Positions 49,752 through 58,555 of a stretch of 64,000 bases of DNA are shown piece after piece. Every line of letters begins with the position of its first letter. Position 1 is the first letter of the stretch. The stretch spans positions 682,001 through 746,000 of the forward strand of contig NZ_CP074197.1 of the NCBI RefSeq assembly GCF_023921805.1, in the 5' to 3' direction. A program made the position numbers and the translations under genes. This DNA comes from Ruminococcus sp. FMBCY1. GTDB taxonomy: Bacteria > Bacillota > Clostridia > Oscillospirales > Acutalibacteraceae. Below the pieces are notes generated by a model. The model saw only the letters and a list, made by a program, of their open reading frames with translations, made no database searches and had not been told where the DNA came from.

Positions 49752-51959
49752 TTATCTTCTGTTGTTGTTTCTTCTCTCGTTAAAAGGTCTGCGTGGGCGT
49801 GGCTTTCTCTCTGTATCTACATCGTTTTCAGGAGTAAGACCGTCAACATCTATGAGAACCTGACGACGGGAAAGGTTAAGTCTGCCCTTATCGTCGATTT
49901 CCATTACTTTTACACGAATCACATCGCCTACATTTACTACATCAGTTACCTTGTCTACACGCTTTACATCAAGCTGTGAAATGTGAACAAGTCCCTCTTT
50001 GCCAGGTGCAATCTCAACGAATGCGCCAAAGTCCATAAGTCTTGTTACCTTGCCGAGGTACATTGCGCCCGGCTCCGGATCAATAGCAATAGTCTTGATA
50101 ATCTCAATAGCTCTGTTGCACTTGTCAGCGTCAATGCCCGATACGAACACCTTGCCGTAATCGCCGTCTTCCTCAATGTCAACCTTAACTTCGCACTCAG
50201 CCTGAATTTCTTTGATAACCTTACCGCTCTTACCGATAACCTCGCTGATTTTCTCGGCAGGAATTGTAGTTGTGTACATCTTAGGAGCATATGGTGAAAG
50301 CTCTTTTCTTGGCTCTGGGATAGCCTTGAGCATAACCTCGTCAAGAATGTAGTTACGAGCCTTGTGTGTTTTTGCAAGAGCCTCTTTAATCATTTCAGGT
50401 GTAAGACCGCTGATTTTAAGGTCCATCTGAATAGCTGTAATGCCGTCTTTTGTACCTGCTACCTTAAAGTCCATATCGCCAAAGAAGTCCTCAAGACCCT
50501 GAATGTCAACCATTGTCATCCAACGCTCGCCCTCTGTAATAAGACCGCAAGAAATACCTGCAACAGGGGCTTTAATCGGAACACCGGCGTCCATAAGTGC
50601 AAGTGTAGAACCGCAGATTGAACCCTGTGAGGTTGAGCCATTTGAAGAAAGAACCTCTGATACAAGTCTTAATGCATATGGGAACTCCTCAACAGGCGGA
50701 ATTACAGGAACGAGAGCACGCTCTGCAAGTGCGCCGTGACCGATTTCTCTTCTGCCCGGACCTCTGCTTGGCTTTGTTTCGCCTACTGAATAGCTCGGGA
50801 AGTTATAGTGGTGAATGTAACGCTTCTCTGTTTCTCCGTCAATACCGTCAAGCAACTGCTTGTCAGATACAGGGCCGAGAGTAGCGATTGTAAGAACTTG
50901 TGTCTGTCCTCTTGTAAACAAACCCGAACCGTGAACTCTCGGAAGTACAGAAACTTCTGCTGCGAGCGGACGAATATCATCCATACCTCTGCCGTCAACA
51001 CGCTTCTGCTCGTCAAGCAACCAACGACGAACGATGAACTTCTGTGTCTTGTAAAGGCACTCGTCAATAAGCGCTTCACTGTCAGGATAAATCTCATCAA
51101 ATTTTGCGTGAACAGCCTCGTAAATAGGCTTTAATCTCTCGTCACGAACTGTCTTGTCATCGGTATCAAGAGCAACCTTTACATCTTCCTCTGCAAATGC
51201 CTTGATAGCCTCAAACATATCGTGGTCAGGCTCAAGACTTGCAAACTCAAACTTAGGCTTGCCGATTTCGGCCTTGATGTCCTCGATAAACTTAATAATC
51301 TTCTGGTTAGCCTCGTGACCTGCCATAATGGCATTGTACATCTCATCATCTGTAACGCAGTCAGCGCCTGCCTCAATCATAGCAATTCTTGTGCTTGTTG
51401 ACGCAACAGTAGTAGCCATCTTAGAAACAGCTCTCTGTGCCTCTGTCGGGTTGATGATGTACTCGCCGTCAATCATACCTACAGAACAGCCTGAAATAGG
51501 GCCGTTCCACGGAACATCAGAAATTGAAATAGCGATTGACGCACCTATCATAGCTGTAATTTCAGGTGAGCAGTCCAAGTCAACGCTCATTACGGTACAA
51601 ACGATAGAAACGTCGTTTCTCATGCTCTTGTCAAAAAGCGGACGGATCGGACGGTCAATTACACGGCTTGTAAGGATAGCCTTTTCTGACGGTCTGCCCT
51701 CCCTCTTGAGATAGGCACCCGGAATCTTACCTACGGCATACATCTTTTCTTCATAGTCAACTGAAAGTGGGAAGAAGTCAACGCCCTCTCTCGGCTTTGG
51801 AGATGCGGTAACAGCAACATGAACTGTTGTATCACCGTAATGTACAAGACAAGCACCGTTGGCAAGCTGTGTCATTTTACCTGTTTCAACCTTTAAAGGT
51901 CTGCCGGCAAATTCTGTTTCAAACACTCTGTATTTGTCGAATGTCATTAATCTGTTCAT
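49752..51959 (-). CDS. pnp: Polyribonucleotide nucleotidyltransferase (PNPase)
   Basis: PNPase degrades RNA phosphorolytically from the 3' end. The 735-residue protein has two RNase PH cores (GRPLKVETGKMTQLANGACL and RRWLLDEQKRVDGRGMDDIR), the catalytic GSTSQGSICGSTLALMDAG, a KH domain (ISEVIGKSGKVIKEIQAECE) and an S1 domain (GKVTRLMDFGAFVEIAPGKE). I chose the ATG at 51957-51959 behind AAAGGA; an in-frame longer reading has no ribosome site. It follows rpsO, the widely conserved rpsO-pnp order. Confidence 0.96.
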   Translation of the reverse strand: MNRLMTFDKYRVFETEFAGRPLKVETGKMTQLANGACLVHYGDTTVHVAVTASPKPREGVDFFPLSVDYEEKMYAVGKIPGAYLKREGRPSEKAILTSRVIDRPIRPLFDKSMRNDVSIVCTVMSVDLDCSPEITAMIGASIAISISDVPWNGPISGCSVGMIDGEYIINPTEAQRAVSKMATTVASTSTRIAMIEAGADCVTDDEMYNAIMAGHEANQKIIKFIEDIKAEIGKPKFEFASLEPDHDMFEAIKAFAEEDVKVALDTDDKTVRDERLKPIYEAVHAKFDEIYPDSEALIDECLYKTQKFIVRRWLLDEQKRVDGRGMDDIRPLAAEVSVLPRVHGSGLFTRGQTQVLTIATLGPVSDKQLLDGIDGETEKRYIHHYNFPSYSVGETKPSRGPGRREIGHGALAERALVPVIPPVEEFPYALRLVSEVLSSNGSTSQGSICGSTLALMDAGVPIKAPVAGISCGLITEGERWMTMVDIQGLEDFFGDMDFKVAGTKDGITAIQMDLKISGLTPEMIKEALAKTHKARNYILDEVMLKAIPEPRKELSPYAPKMYTTTIPAEKISEVIGKSGKVIKEIQAECEVKVDIEEDGDYGKVFVSGIDADKCNRAIEIIKTIAIDPEPGAMYLGKVTRLMDFGAFVEIAPGKEGLVHISQLDVKRVDKVTDVVNVGDVIRVKVMEIDDKGRLNLSRRQVLIDVDGLTPENDVDTERKPRPRRPFNERRNNNRR

Positions 51960-52122
51960 TGTAAAAATCCTTTCTGAAATCATACGATTTCTGTAATAAA
52001 CATCTTGCGGATTTTCACGCTGTTTTAGCAATAAAACCGATAAAAACAATAAAATATTACAGATTTTTTACCCGTTTTACCGCTAAAATACAGCTGAGAA
52101 AATTTACGCAAAAACGGAATTT

Positions 52123-52144
52123 AGGGCAAGCTTGCGCTTGCCCT
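52123..52144 (-). terminator. Hairpin between rpsO and pnp
   Basis: AGGGCAAGC and GCTTGCCCT form a perfect nine-base stem with a TTGC loop, 12 bases after the rpsO stop. A long T run is lacking, so partial termination or an RNA-processing site is possible. Confidence 0.6.
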
Positions 52145-52155
52145 GATTTGCAAAA

Positions 52156-52419
52156 TTACTTACGGATACCAAGTCTTGCAATAATAGAACGGTATCTCTC
52201 AATGTCTACCTTAATGAGGTAGTTGAGAAGGCTTCTTCTCTGACCAACCATCTTAAGAAGACCTCTTCTGCTGTGATGGTCTTTCTTATGAACCTTGAGG
52301 TGCTCTGTAAGGTCATTAATTCTCTTTGTAAGGAGAGCAATCTGTACCTCAGGAGAACCTGTGTCGCCTTCGTGAGTAGCGTACTCGGCCATGATAGCCT
52401 GCTTTTCTTCTTTTAACAT
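52156..52419 (-). CDS. rpsO: 30S ribosomal protein S15
   Basis: S15 organises the central domain of 16S rRNA. The 87-residue protein is standard: [40 protein letters not shown], and [21 protein letters not shown] used the ATG at 52417-52419, eight bases after AAAGGTGG, because it matches the family start; an upstream ATG at 52452 would add residues not found in S15. A 100-base leader separates it from its promoter. Confidence 0.97.
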   Translation of the reverse strand: MLKEEKQAIMAEYATHEGDTGSPEVQIALLTKRINDLTEHLKVHKKDHHSRRGLLKMVGQRRSLLNYLIKVDIERYRSIIARLGIRK

Positions 52420-52526
52420 CTGCGTTTCCACCTTTGTAAAAATTTTAGCCAACCGTCCCAGAGTAAGGCTGTGAAAATCCGAATTATCGGCTTAACCCTT
52501 GTTCCGAGGCAGCGGTCAACAAGTTG

Positions 52527-52555
52527 ATTATAACACAAAGGATAATAAATGTAAA
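52527..52555 (-). promoter_or_regulatory. Promoter of rpsO, with a structured leader downstream
   Basis: On the minus strand TTTACA (52550-52555) and TATAAT (52527-52532) with a 17-base spacer. The leader (about 52420-52520) contains a CCGATAATTCGG hairpin inside a possible GACCG/CGGTT outer stem. S15 often represses its own mRNA through such leaders. Confidence 0.75.
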
Positions 52556-52638
52556 GGATTTTTACAAATTTTTACGTTCATTTTATGCGTGATTTTATTA
52601 CATTTATTAATCCAAAATTAACCCCATGCTATCCGAAA

Positions 52639-53022
52639 TCACTTATTAGCAATTTTCAATTTTTCTTTCATCTTATTAAGTGTATCCGCTTTATTTTCGT
52701 CGGACATTGCTCTGTAAGCAATCAAAAGCTTTTTTTCGTCATTTGAAAGATTATACAGTTTCAAAGTATCGTCAGGATCCTGAACTATCGGTAAGAAAGA
52801 ACTTCCGTTACCAAGCAAAGTGTTATAATCCGTGCCGAAAATAGAAACAATTTTTCTTAAAACTTCATGGCTCGGCTCGGACACACCTGTTTCGTACTTT
52901 GTATAGGTTGTTCTGTTAATATTCAAAATATCGGCAACCTGCTGCTGTGTAAGTCTGCAAAGTTCACGATGTTGTTTTAGTCTTAATGCAAAAGAACTGT
53001 TTTTTCCTTCGTATTTAGCCAA
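52639..53022 (-). CDS. Xre-family helix-turn-helix regulator
   Basis: The 127-residue protein has an N-terminal Cro/CI helix-turn-helix (LKQHRELCRLTQQQVADILN, then RTTYTKYETGVSEPSHEVLR, residues 15-60) and a helical C-terminus (LSNDEKKLLIAYRAMSDENK) similar to SinR/immunity-type regulators. Its targets are unknown. It stands alone between rpsO and tRNA-Thr. Closeness to the prophage end might make it phage-related, but the usual repressor site is beside the integrase. Confidence 0.85.
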   Translation of the reverse strand: MAKYEGKNSSFALRLKQHRELCRLTQQQVADILNINRTTYTKYETGVSEPSHEVLRKIVSIFGTDYNTLLGNGSSFLPIVQDPDDTLKLYNLSNDEKKLLIAYRAMSDENKADTLNKMKEKLKIANK

Positions 53023-53160
53023 TTCTACACACCCTTTGTATATAAATGCTTGATATATATTTTAACTATTACAACAATTATAATACAAAGTTTATAATAA
53101 TTCCACAAAAGTGAATATAAATCACTGTAAATTATTACCATATTGTTCCCAAAATAAGTC

Positions 53161-53189
53161 TTGAAATTTTCAAATATTCGTTGTATAAT
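53161..53189 (+). promoter_or_regulatory. Promoter of tRNA-Thr
   Basis: TTGAAA at 53161-53166, a 17-base spacer, TATAAT at 53184-53189; the tRNA begins 22 bases later. Confidence 0.8.
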
Positions 53190-53210
53190 AATTGTTGTTA
53201 GTCACGATTT

Positions 53211-53286
53211 GCTGGTGTGGCGCAGTTGGTAGCGCAACTGATTCGTAATCAGTAGGTCGACGGTTCAAGTCCGTTCACCAGCTCCA
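53211..53286 (+). tRNA. tRNA-Thr (anticodon CGT)
   Basis: The acceptor stem GCTGGTG/CACCAGC, D arm, anticodon stem ACTGA/TCAGT with loop TTCGTAA (anticodon CGT, reading ACG), T arm GTTCAAGTC and an encoded CCA give a complete 76-base tRNA. A prophage begins about 250 bases downstream, so its 3' half is a plausible phage attachment site. Confidence 0.95.
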
Positions 53287-53291
53287 CAAAT

Positions 53292-53336
53292 AAACCGCAT
53301 AACCAAGCCGTTTTTAAGGCTTGTATGCGGTTTTTC
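53292..53336 (+). terminator. Terminator after tRNA-Thr
   Basis: AAACCGCATA pairs with TATGCGGTTT and, inside it, CAAGCC with GGCTTG; a T run follows. From 53337 to 53539 no gene is visible, only AT-rich sequence with a short direct repeat TGTTAGTCA at 53389 and 53399. Confidence 0.85.
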
Positions 53337-53539
53337 TTTTTGCCTGTTTCCCGTAAAACACCGCCTAAAACTGCTTTAAATTTCAAAAATGTTAGTCAAA
53401 TGTTAGTCAGCTTTAAAGTTCAAAAAATCGGGTGTTTACTGACTTTTTCTTACATACTCAATCTATATTTATTCATTGCGAATATCTGATAACACGAAAA
53501 AGTTTTAAAAATAGTTTATTGATGATAACAATTAAAAAC

Positions 53540-53573
53540 AGCCCCACACTTCTTACTTAGCAAGTGTGGGGCT
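53540..53573 (-). terminator. Terminator of the prophage late operon
   Basis: AGCCCCACACTT and AAGTGTGGGGCT form a perfect 12-base stem. The minus strand continues GTTTTTAATTG. Confidence 0.85.
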
Positions 53574-53586
53574 AAACTTATATATG

Positions 53587-54039
53587 CTATTCTTTTGTGT
53601 CTGTATCGGTTTTGCTTTCAACTGTATTTTTCAATCGGCGGACGATATTTACAAGGAATTTCGGAATTGGCGTGCCTAACTCCGAGAGATTTTCGAGAAT
53701 TGAGATTAATTCGTTGATGATGAGCCAAATCGTTACAATTAAACCGCAACAATATGTGACACCTATATTTACATTTGCCGCCGCTAAGCCTGTGCAGATT
53801 AAATAATCGACAACACCCGCAACAACCACAAGAGCGAGATAGCTTGCTTTTTTCAAAATTCCGATTAAACCTGTTTTACTTTTTAATTCGCCGTTTCTGT
53901 ACGCCGATGTCAATCCTGTAATATAATCAATAAGCATTACAGCGATGAGCACGAGAATTGGGATAAGTAAGATATTAAAATATGATATCAGAGCACCGAT
54001 AGCTACTGAAACAGTAGCCTGAATAATATTGTCTTTCAT
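53587..54039 (-). CDS. Phage holin (phage_holin_4/Bhl-like family)
   Basis: Holins open the membrane so endolysin reaches the wall. The 150-residue protein has three to four hydrophobic helices and the family motif LIDYITGLTSAYRNGELKSK with the following GLIGILKKASYLALV, typical of the TcdE/phi-like holin group. It is the last gene of the late operon and follows the Gp49-like gene with overlapping stop and start. Confidence 0.9.
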   Translation of the reverse strand: MKDNIIQATVSVAIGALISYFNILLIPILVLIAVMLIDYITGLTSAYRNGELKSKTGLIGILKKASYLALVVVAGVVDYLICTGLAAANVNIGVTYCCGLIVTIWLIINELISILENLSELGTPIPKFLVNIVRRLKNTVESKTDTDTKE

Positions 54040-54302
54040 TATTTCACCTCATCGTAAAGCTGTTTTGCGAGAGCATATCCTTCGAGTTCCCACAACTTAT
54101 TTTCAATTCTTTCCATACAGATTTTTTTGCCAATTTTTTCATCGTAATTAGCAGGATCAACTGCTCCGCTTGCTTCATTTATAACAAAACCATTTGGTAA
54201 TTTACAGCTTACCATAGTTACTTTGTTATAAACTGTTTCAATTCTAAATTCTGATTTTTTGAGCAATTCATCAATCTGCTGCTTTGTTACTGCATTTTTC
54301 AT
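54039..54302 (-). CDS. Gp49-like phage protein
   Basis: The 87-residue protein matches the small Gp49-like family of Firmicute prophages: VSCKLPNGFVINEASGAVDP, ANYDEKIGKKICMERIENKL, WELEGYALAKQLYDE. The function is unknown; it is usually encoded near lysis or DNA-packaging genes. Here it lies between endolysin and holin. Confidence 0.75.
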   Translation of the reverse strand: MKNAVTKQQIDELLKKSEFRIETVYNKVTMVSCKLPNGFVINEASGAVDPANYDEKIGKKICMERIENKLWELEGYALAKQLYDEVK

Positions 54303-54317
54303 TTTATACCTCCAAAA

Positions 54318-55349
54318 TTATGTCAATGTAATCTGCAAGCCGTCAATCTTATTACCGAAAAGTCCTGCGTAGCCGTCCTGTGAGCTGTCCTGCTCTGAGT
54401 TGTACTGCCAATCAAAGAAACTGCTCTTGCCCTGCTTTCTGACACGGTATGTAGCTTTATAATTGCCGACTCCCTCAAACTCGACCTGTACGGCATCAAT
54501 GACTTTGCCTTTAATGCCTGCATAACCATTGTCGCTATCGCTGATGTCATAGCCGTTTACCCACGGCAGCCAGTCACCATTAAGCAAGTGCACACGATAG
54601 CGAGTTTTACCTTTTGATACTTTAAGAGCAATAGCTGAAATAGCTTGTTTCTTTCGTCCTGCTACATTTGACAAGCCCTTGACCTCGCTGTACCACTTGC
54701 CGTCTGCAAAGACTCTATATGTCAGCGTTGGTTTTGCGACTTTGCTTTCAGACTTGCCGAAGATGTTATCGTTGTAAATTACATTTGTGTCAATGTTACC
54801 GCTGTAGCCGCTGACCCTGCCTGTCGAGCTGTTCTGCCAAATGTCGCAGTCAAGTTCTGCTTTATCGTTATACTGAGCAAGCCAAATGCTATATTTTGAT
54901 TTTAACCTTTTATAATCAAGATAGTTGTTAAACCAATTTAAGTTAGCATACACACCTGCTCTGTAACCGTTTTCCTTGACTGTTTCGCAAAAGCGTTCTG
55001 CAATTTCTGTAATTTTAGTTTTACCAAGGTGCAACTGCGAACTGTCCTCAAGGTCATAATAAATTGGCATATCAAGGCTTTTATTTTTAATGCACTCAAG
55101 GCAAGCCTTTGCCTCTTTTTCAGCATCATTAACGCTGTCGGCATAGCTGTACCAATACACTCCGATTTTTAAATTTGCGTTTTTTGCATTTCTAAAATGG
55201 CTTTCAAACATACTGTCTTTTTGCGATACTTCTCTGCCGTATCCTGCCCTTATTATTACAGCTTTTATGCCGTCATTTTTCATTTTGTTGAAGTCGATAT
55301 TCTGCTGAAATTCTGAAATATCAACACAAGTTACTTTTGTCATATTCAT
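54318..55349 (-). CDS. GH25 endolysin (lysozyme) with C-terminal wall-binding repeats
   Basis: GH25 muramidases cut the MurNAc-GlcNAc bond to lyse the host. The catalytic domain (residues 1-195) has TCVDISEFQQNIDFNKMKND, AVIIRAGYG, GVYWYSYA and the catalytic acids in PIYYDLED. The last 140 residues hold two repeats of a YRVxxxxGxWxxWVxG...GYAGxxGxxIDxxQ module (WLPWVNGYDISDSDNGYAGI, then a copy ending GLFGNKIDGLQITLT), probably wall-binding. There is no signal peptide, so release depends on the holin. Confidence 0.92.
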   Translation of the reverse strand: MNMTKVTCVDISEFQQNIDFNKMKNDGIKAVIIRAGYGREVSQKDSMFESHFRNAKNANLKIGVYWYSYADSVNDAEKEAKACLECIKNKSLDMPIYYDLEDSSQLHLGKTKITEIAERFCETVKENGYRAGVYANLNWFNNYLDYKRLKSKYSIWLAQYNDKAELDCDIWQNSSTGRVSGYSGNIDTNVIYNDNIFGKSESKVAKPTLTYRVFADGKWYSEVKGLSNVAGRKKQAISAIALKVSKGKTRYRVHLLNGDWLPWVNGYDISDSDNGYAGIKGKVIDAVQVEFEGVGNYKATYRVRKQGKSSFFDWQYNSEQDSSQDGYAGLFGNKIDGLQITLT

Positions 55350-56953
55350 ACCCCTTCATTTAGATTTTCGACGACCGTCCAATCGCATTTCGTTGCCGGA
55401 GCTGCATACAACTTCTTAATTTCAGATATATTGACGCAGCGGTCAACAGTAAGTACATTCGGCGTGTCAGAATATTCACCTTTCAGCGTTCTTACCTGAA
55501 TTTCAGTATTACCAAAATCACAGTTGCGAATAGTAATACTTGAACCTGTTTTGATTAACAATCCAAAATCGCTATTGTCAGCATTTTCGTGATTCTGATA
55601 GCCAACAGTGCAATGTGTAGGGATAATTTTACAGTTTTCAATCAATCCTACCTCACCAAAGCTGTGACCACATCCGAGCGCTGGAACCGTTGTTTTGCCA
55701 GAATAATCAACGCAATCAGCACGACCGCCCCACTTGAAGATACAATTAGATACCGTCCATTCAGTTGCATAGCCTGTGCCGCCGCTTTCGAGGTGAAGAG
55801 CATAACGGATATTTTTACAATCAAATGTAAAACCTTTGATGTGAGTATGGACATTCAAATCAAGATGAAACGGACATTTTTTGATTATATCTTCCGACTT
55901 CAAAGTTAACTTATCAAAGCCTGTTGCACCGTCCCACTTAATTATTGTAGCCTGTGGATTGTATATATTTTCAGACTCATAATAGACATAGTCTTTCATC
56001 ATTACCCCACGATAACCGATTAATTTTACATCGGACAAACCTGCGTATCTATCTTGCATATCTGTATATGTGCCTTGTGCAACGATGATTGTGTAGCGAT
56101 TATGGTAGTTGTTGTCTGTTATGCTATCATTAGCAGACAGAATAGAGTTGAACTTTGTAACACCAAACCCATCTGTATTCTCGTTGTAATCATTTGAAAC
56201 ATACAAATAATGCATAGCGTAGTCGGAAGCTTGGTACAACTCAGGTTTAATGCTTTCGCTTATAAAATCAGGATTTGCATACGCTGATTTTTTGTTGTTC
56301 TGTTCAAGTTGAAGATTACAACTGTTGTCAACAAGTCTATTTGTAGCAACCGCAATTTTAATCGAATTTACGGTTGCATTTTCTGTCGCTCTATAAGTGG
56401 CCGCTGCATTTTTAAAAGCACTAACTTCTGACAAGAGCCAAGATGAACTAATTGCCGTCTGCTCATTTGCAGGATAGAACACACAACCGCCGTTTGTAAT
56501 ATTAGCAAAATTCTGCAACGATAAGCAATACGCTTTGCCTTGTTCAAGAGTAACCGCACGCTTGAGCTTGAGATAAAAATTAACCGCAGCGGTAGATGTG
56601 CCACTCAAGCTAATTTTATTGTTCTTGACTGAAATAGTAACTCCGTTCGCTGTCTGTTCTGTGTCCTCAAGCGATGTGAGATTAATGCTTGTAGATGTAT
56701 TGAGCAAAGAGTCTTTTGCTATCATTTTTGCAGATGCGGTTTCGATTGCTGCATTTGTGTCATCAATACGCTTTTCGATATTTTTATTGCTTTCTCTGAT
56801 TTCAACAACACTATGACTAAGTGTTTCAATATTAGTGCCCATTACTGCTATATCAACACTGTTGCTGTAGATACCGTCGTCCATACGATTTAAGTTTGTT
56901 GCGTTCAGCGCCGGAACAGCTCCGTCAACCCAATTAATTTTGCTGTAACTCAT
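55346..56953 (-). CDS. Phage tail fibre/baseplate protein with beta-helix domain
   Basis: The 535-residue protein starts with a virion-attachment-like segment (INWVDGAVPALNATNLNRMD) and a short coiled coil (residues 35-75), then a beta-sandwich-like region (residues 80-220). The last 300 residues show right-handed beta-helix features, with repeated short strands around KDYVYYESEN, CIFKWGGRADC and SITIRNCDFGN, as in polysaccharide-binding or degrading tail spikes. It overlaps the GH25 gene start by four bases. A receptor-binding role is inferred. Confidence 0.8.
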   Translation of the reverse strand: MSYSKINWVDGAVPALNATNLNRMDDGIYSNSVDIAVMGTNIETLSHSVVEIRESNKNIEKRIDDTNAAIETASAKMIAKDSLLNTSTSINLTSLEDTEQTANGVTISVKNNKISLSGTSTAAVNFYLKLKRAVTLEQGKAYCLSLQNFANITNGGCVFYPANEQTAISSSWLLSEVSAFKNAAATYRATENATVNSIKIAVATNRLVDNSCNLQLEQNNKKSAYANPDFISESIKPELYQASDYAMHYLYVSNDYNENTDGFGVTKFNSILSANDSITDNNYHNRYTIIVAQGTYTDMQDRYAGLSDVKLIGYRGVMMKDYVYYESENIYNPQATIIKWDGATGFDKLTLKSEDIIKKCPFHLDLNVHTHIKGFTFDCKNIRYALHLESGGTGYATEWTVSNCIFKWGGRADCVDYSGKTTVPALGCGHSFGEVGLIENCKIIPTHCTVGYQNHENADNSDFGLLIKTGSSITIRNCDFGNTEIQVRTLKGEYSDTPNVLTVDRCVNISEIKKLYAAPATKCDWTVVENLNEGV

Positions 56954-58130
56954 TTATCTCATCCTTTCCTAAATATTCTGTACCTTCTGCCGTCAGCCTT
57001 ACTCTCATGCCGTTAGTGCCTTTCAGCGTTCGTTCAAGAATAAAACTGTCGACCGTTTCCGTGTCCGTAAAGCCTGTTTTTATGCTCACCTTGTCGCCGC
57101 ATTCGAGCCACCACCTACCGTAAACATCAGCTTTAAAAGGCCTGTAAGCATACAAATTGTAAAAGATGTAGTTGTTATCTTTATTATCGTTAAAACTTGT
57201 AACAATACCTGCAATGTCTGTACAGCAAGCAGTAATTATGTTGTCCGATATATACCAACTTTGTTTTTCTTCTTCTGTATGACCGTACGAAAAATAGCTG
57301 TCCTTGTTGTACTTAAACTTAATAAGATTAATACTGCGTGTTGTGTATTCCTCAAAGTCGAGGTTGCTGTAGTTGTCAACGACCTCGGTTTTAGGATTTA
57401 AAATTTGAATAAACTTTATCTTGCCCTCTCCGCTCATAATTGCAAAACAAGCATTAAGTTCGCAGTACGCGCTCAACAAGTCCGCTATCGTGGTTCTGTC
57501 ATTGAGAACCGATTTTACAAGATCCAATTTCAGCGACAGCTTATTGCTGTCATTAAAGCCTGTGAATTCGTTTTCGTAATCATAATCCTTTAAAAAGCTG
57601 CTGCAGAGATATACTCTCAAGTCATATAAACTTATTTTTGGCGAATAAATCGCAAGGCTTGTAAAGTAGTTGTAAGCGTATTTTTGCGAAGCGAGGTATA
57701 AATCGTCATATGCGATAATTTCCTTTACCGCCCTGTTTTTCTGTCTCGATGAGCTGTTGACAGTACCGCAGAATAGCGACACCTCAATAACTCCAGACTG
57801 ATAACCGCAATATAAATCTGCACTCGGCAATACTGTATCCGAGGGAAATAAAAGCCCCTTGCTGTATGACTGTTTCATCATAACTTTAATGCGTTTGCCG
57901 TTGAGCTCTGTGTCAACATTTATCACTCTTACAGTAAGCTGACCCGCAATACAGCCGCCGAGTTTAAACTCCTTGCCGTCACTGATTGCCTGCGTAAGTT
58001 CAAGACTTTCAGATACAATATTCTCGCCCGTGATGTCTGGAATATCGTCGTCAGGAAAGCTGATAATTATTTCCCTTTGCAAGCTGTCGTTCAACAGTTG
58101 CTTTTTGACCTCATCTGTTAAATTTATCAT
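56934..58130 (-). CDS. Phage tail-tip/baseplate protein
   Basis: The 398-residue protein begins LTDEVKKQLLNDSLQREIII and contains beta-rich segments typical of baseplate hub or tail-tip proteins (RVINVDTELNGKRIKVMMKQ, IIAYDDLYLASQKYAYNYF). It follows the small tail gene after the tape measure, where siphoviruses encode the distal-tail and tail-associated proteins. No peptidase or lysozyme motif was seen. The exact tail component cannot be named. Confidence 0.65.
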   Translation of the reverse strand: MINLTDEVKKQLLNDSLQREIIISFPDDDIPDITGENIVSESLELTQAISDGKEFKLGGCIAGQLTVRVINVDTELNGKRIKVMMKQSYSKGLLFPSDTVLPSADLYCGYQSGVIEVSLFCGTVNSSSRQKNRAVKEIIAYDDLYLASQKYAYNYFTSLAIYSPKISLYDLRVYLCSSFLKDYDYENEFTGFNDSNKLSLKLDLVKSVLNDRTTIADLLSAYCELNACFAIMSGEGKIKFIQILNPKTEVVDNYSNLDFEEYTTRSINLIKFKYNKDSYFSYGHTEEEKQSWYISDNIITACCTDIAGIVTSFNDNKDNNYIFYNLYAYRPFKADVYGRWWLECGDKVSIKTGFTDTETVDSFILERTLKGTNGMRVRLTAEGTEYLGKDEINELQQN

Positions 58131-58141
58131 ACCGCACCCCC

Positions 58142-58543
58142 TTAATACTCAATAAGTTCAATGCTTATCGGGTTGTAGAGAATATCGGTCTTGCTTGCGT
58201 CCATAACCGAAAACTCAATATCTGGAATATAGAAATATCCGCTGTCATATGAGTTGGTTTCATCGTTCCAATATGTAACATAGCATTTGCGTTGTACTGT
58301 GTTCACGATTGCGGAATTAATAATATTCTGCATATTGATTTTCTCGTTCAAGTGCAGAATGTGGGTAGAAAAAGTAATGCTTGTCTTACCTGTCGGCAGT
58401 GTTGAACGCTGTAAACTGCCGTTATCGTCACGCTCGGCATCGTTGTCCATACGCTGATCAGGTGTTGACGAATATTCAGCAAAATAGTTATTAGGAAATT
58501 CGGTATTTCCGAATTTTAGTAAATAACCTTTATAATTTGACAT
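58142..58543 (-). CDS. Phage tail protein downstream of the tape measure (DUF6711-like)
   Basis: The 133-residue protein starts NYKGYLLKFGNTEFPNNYFA and ends in DILYNPISIELIEY. It resembles the small DUF6711-type tail proteins found right after tape-measure genes in Firmicute phages, possibly a distal-tail-like component. It is spaced 12 bases from its neighbours on both sides. The family name is from memory. Confidence 0.6.
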   Translation of the reverse strand: MSNYKGYLLKFGNTEFPNNYFAEYSSTPDQRMDNDAERDDNGSLQRSTLPTGKTSITFSTHILHLNEKINMQNIINSAIVNTVQRKCYVTYWNDETNSYDSGYFYIPDIEFSVMDASKTDILYNPISIELIEY

Positions 58544-58555
58544 ACTGCACCTCCT

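Noticed and set aside
53389..53407. TGTTAGTCA direct repeat as the tail of an integrase gene
   Set aside because: The minus-strand translation around it has stops and no integrase motif (no Arg-His-Tyr region), so no gene can be supported there.
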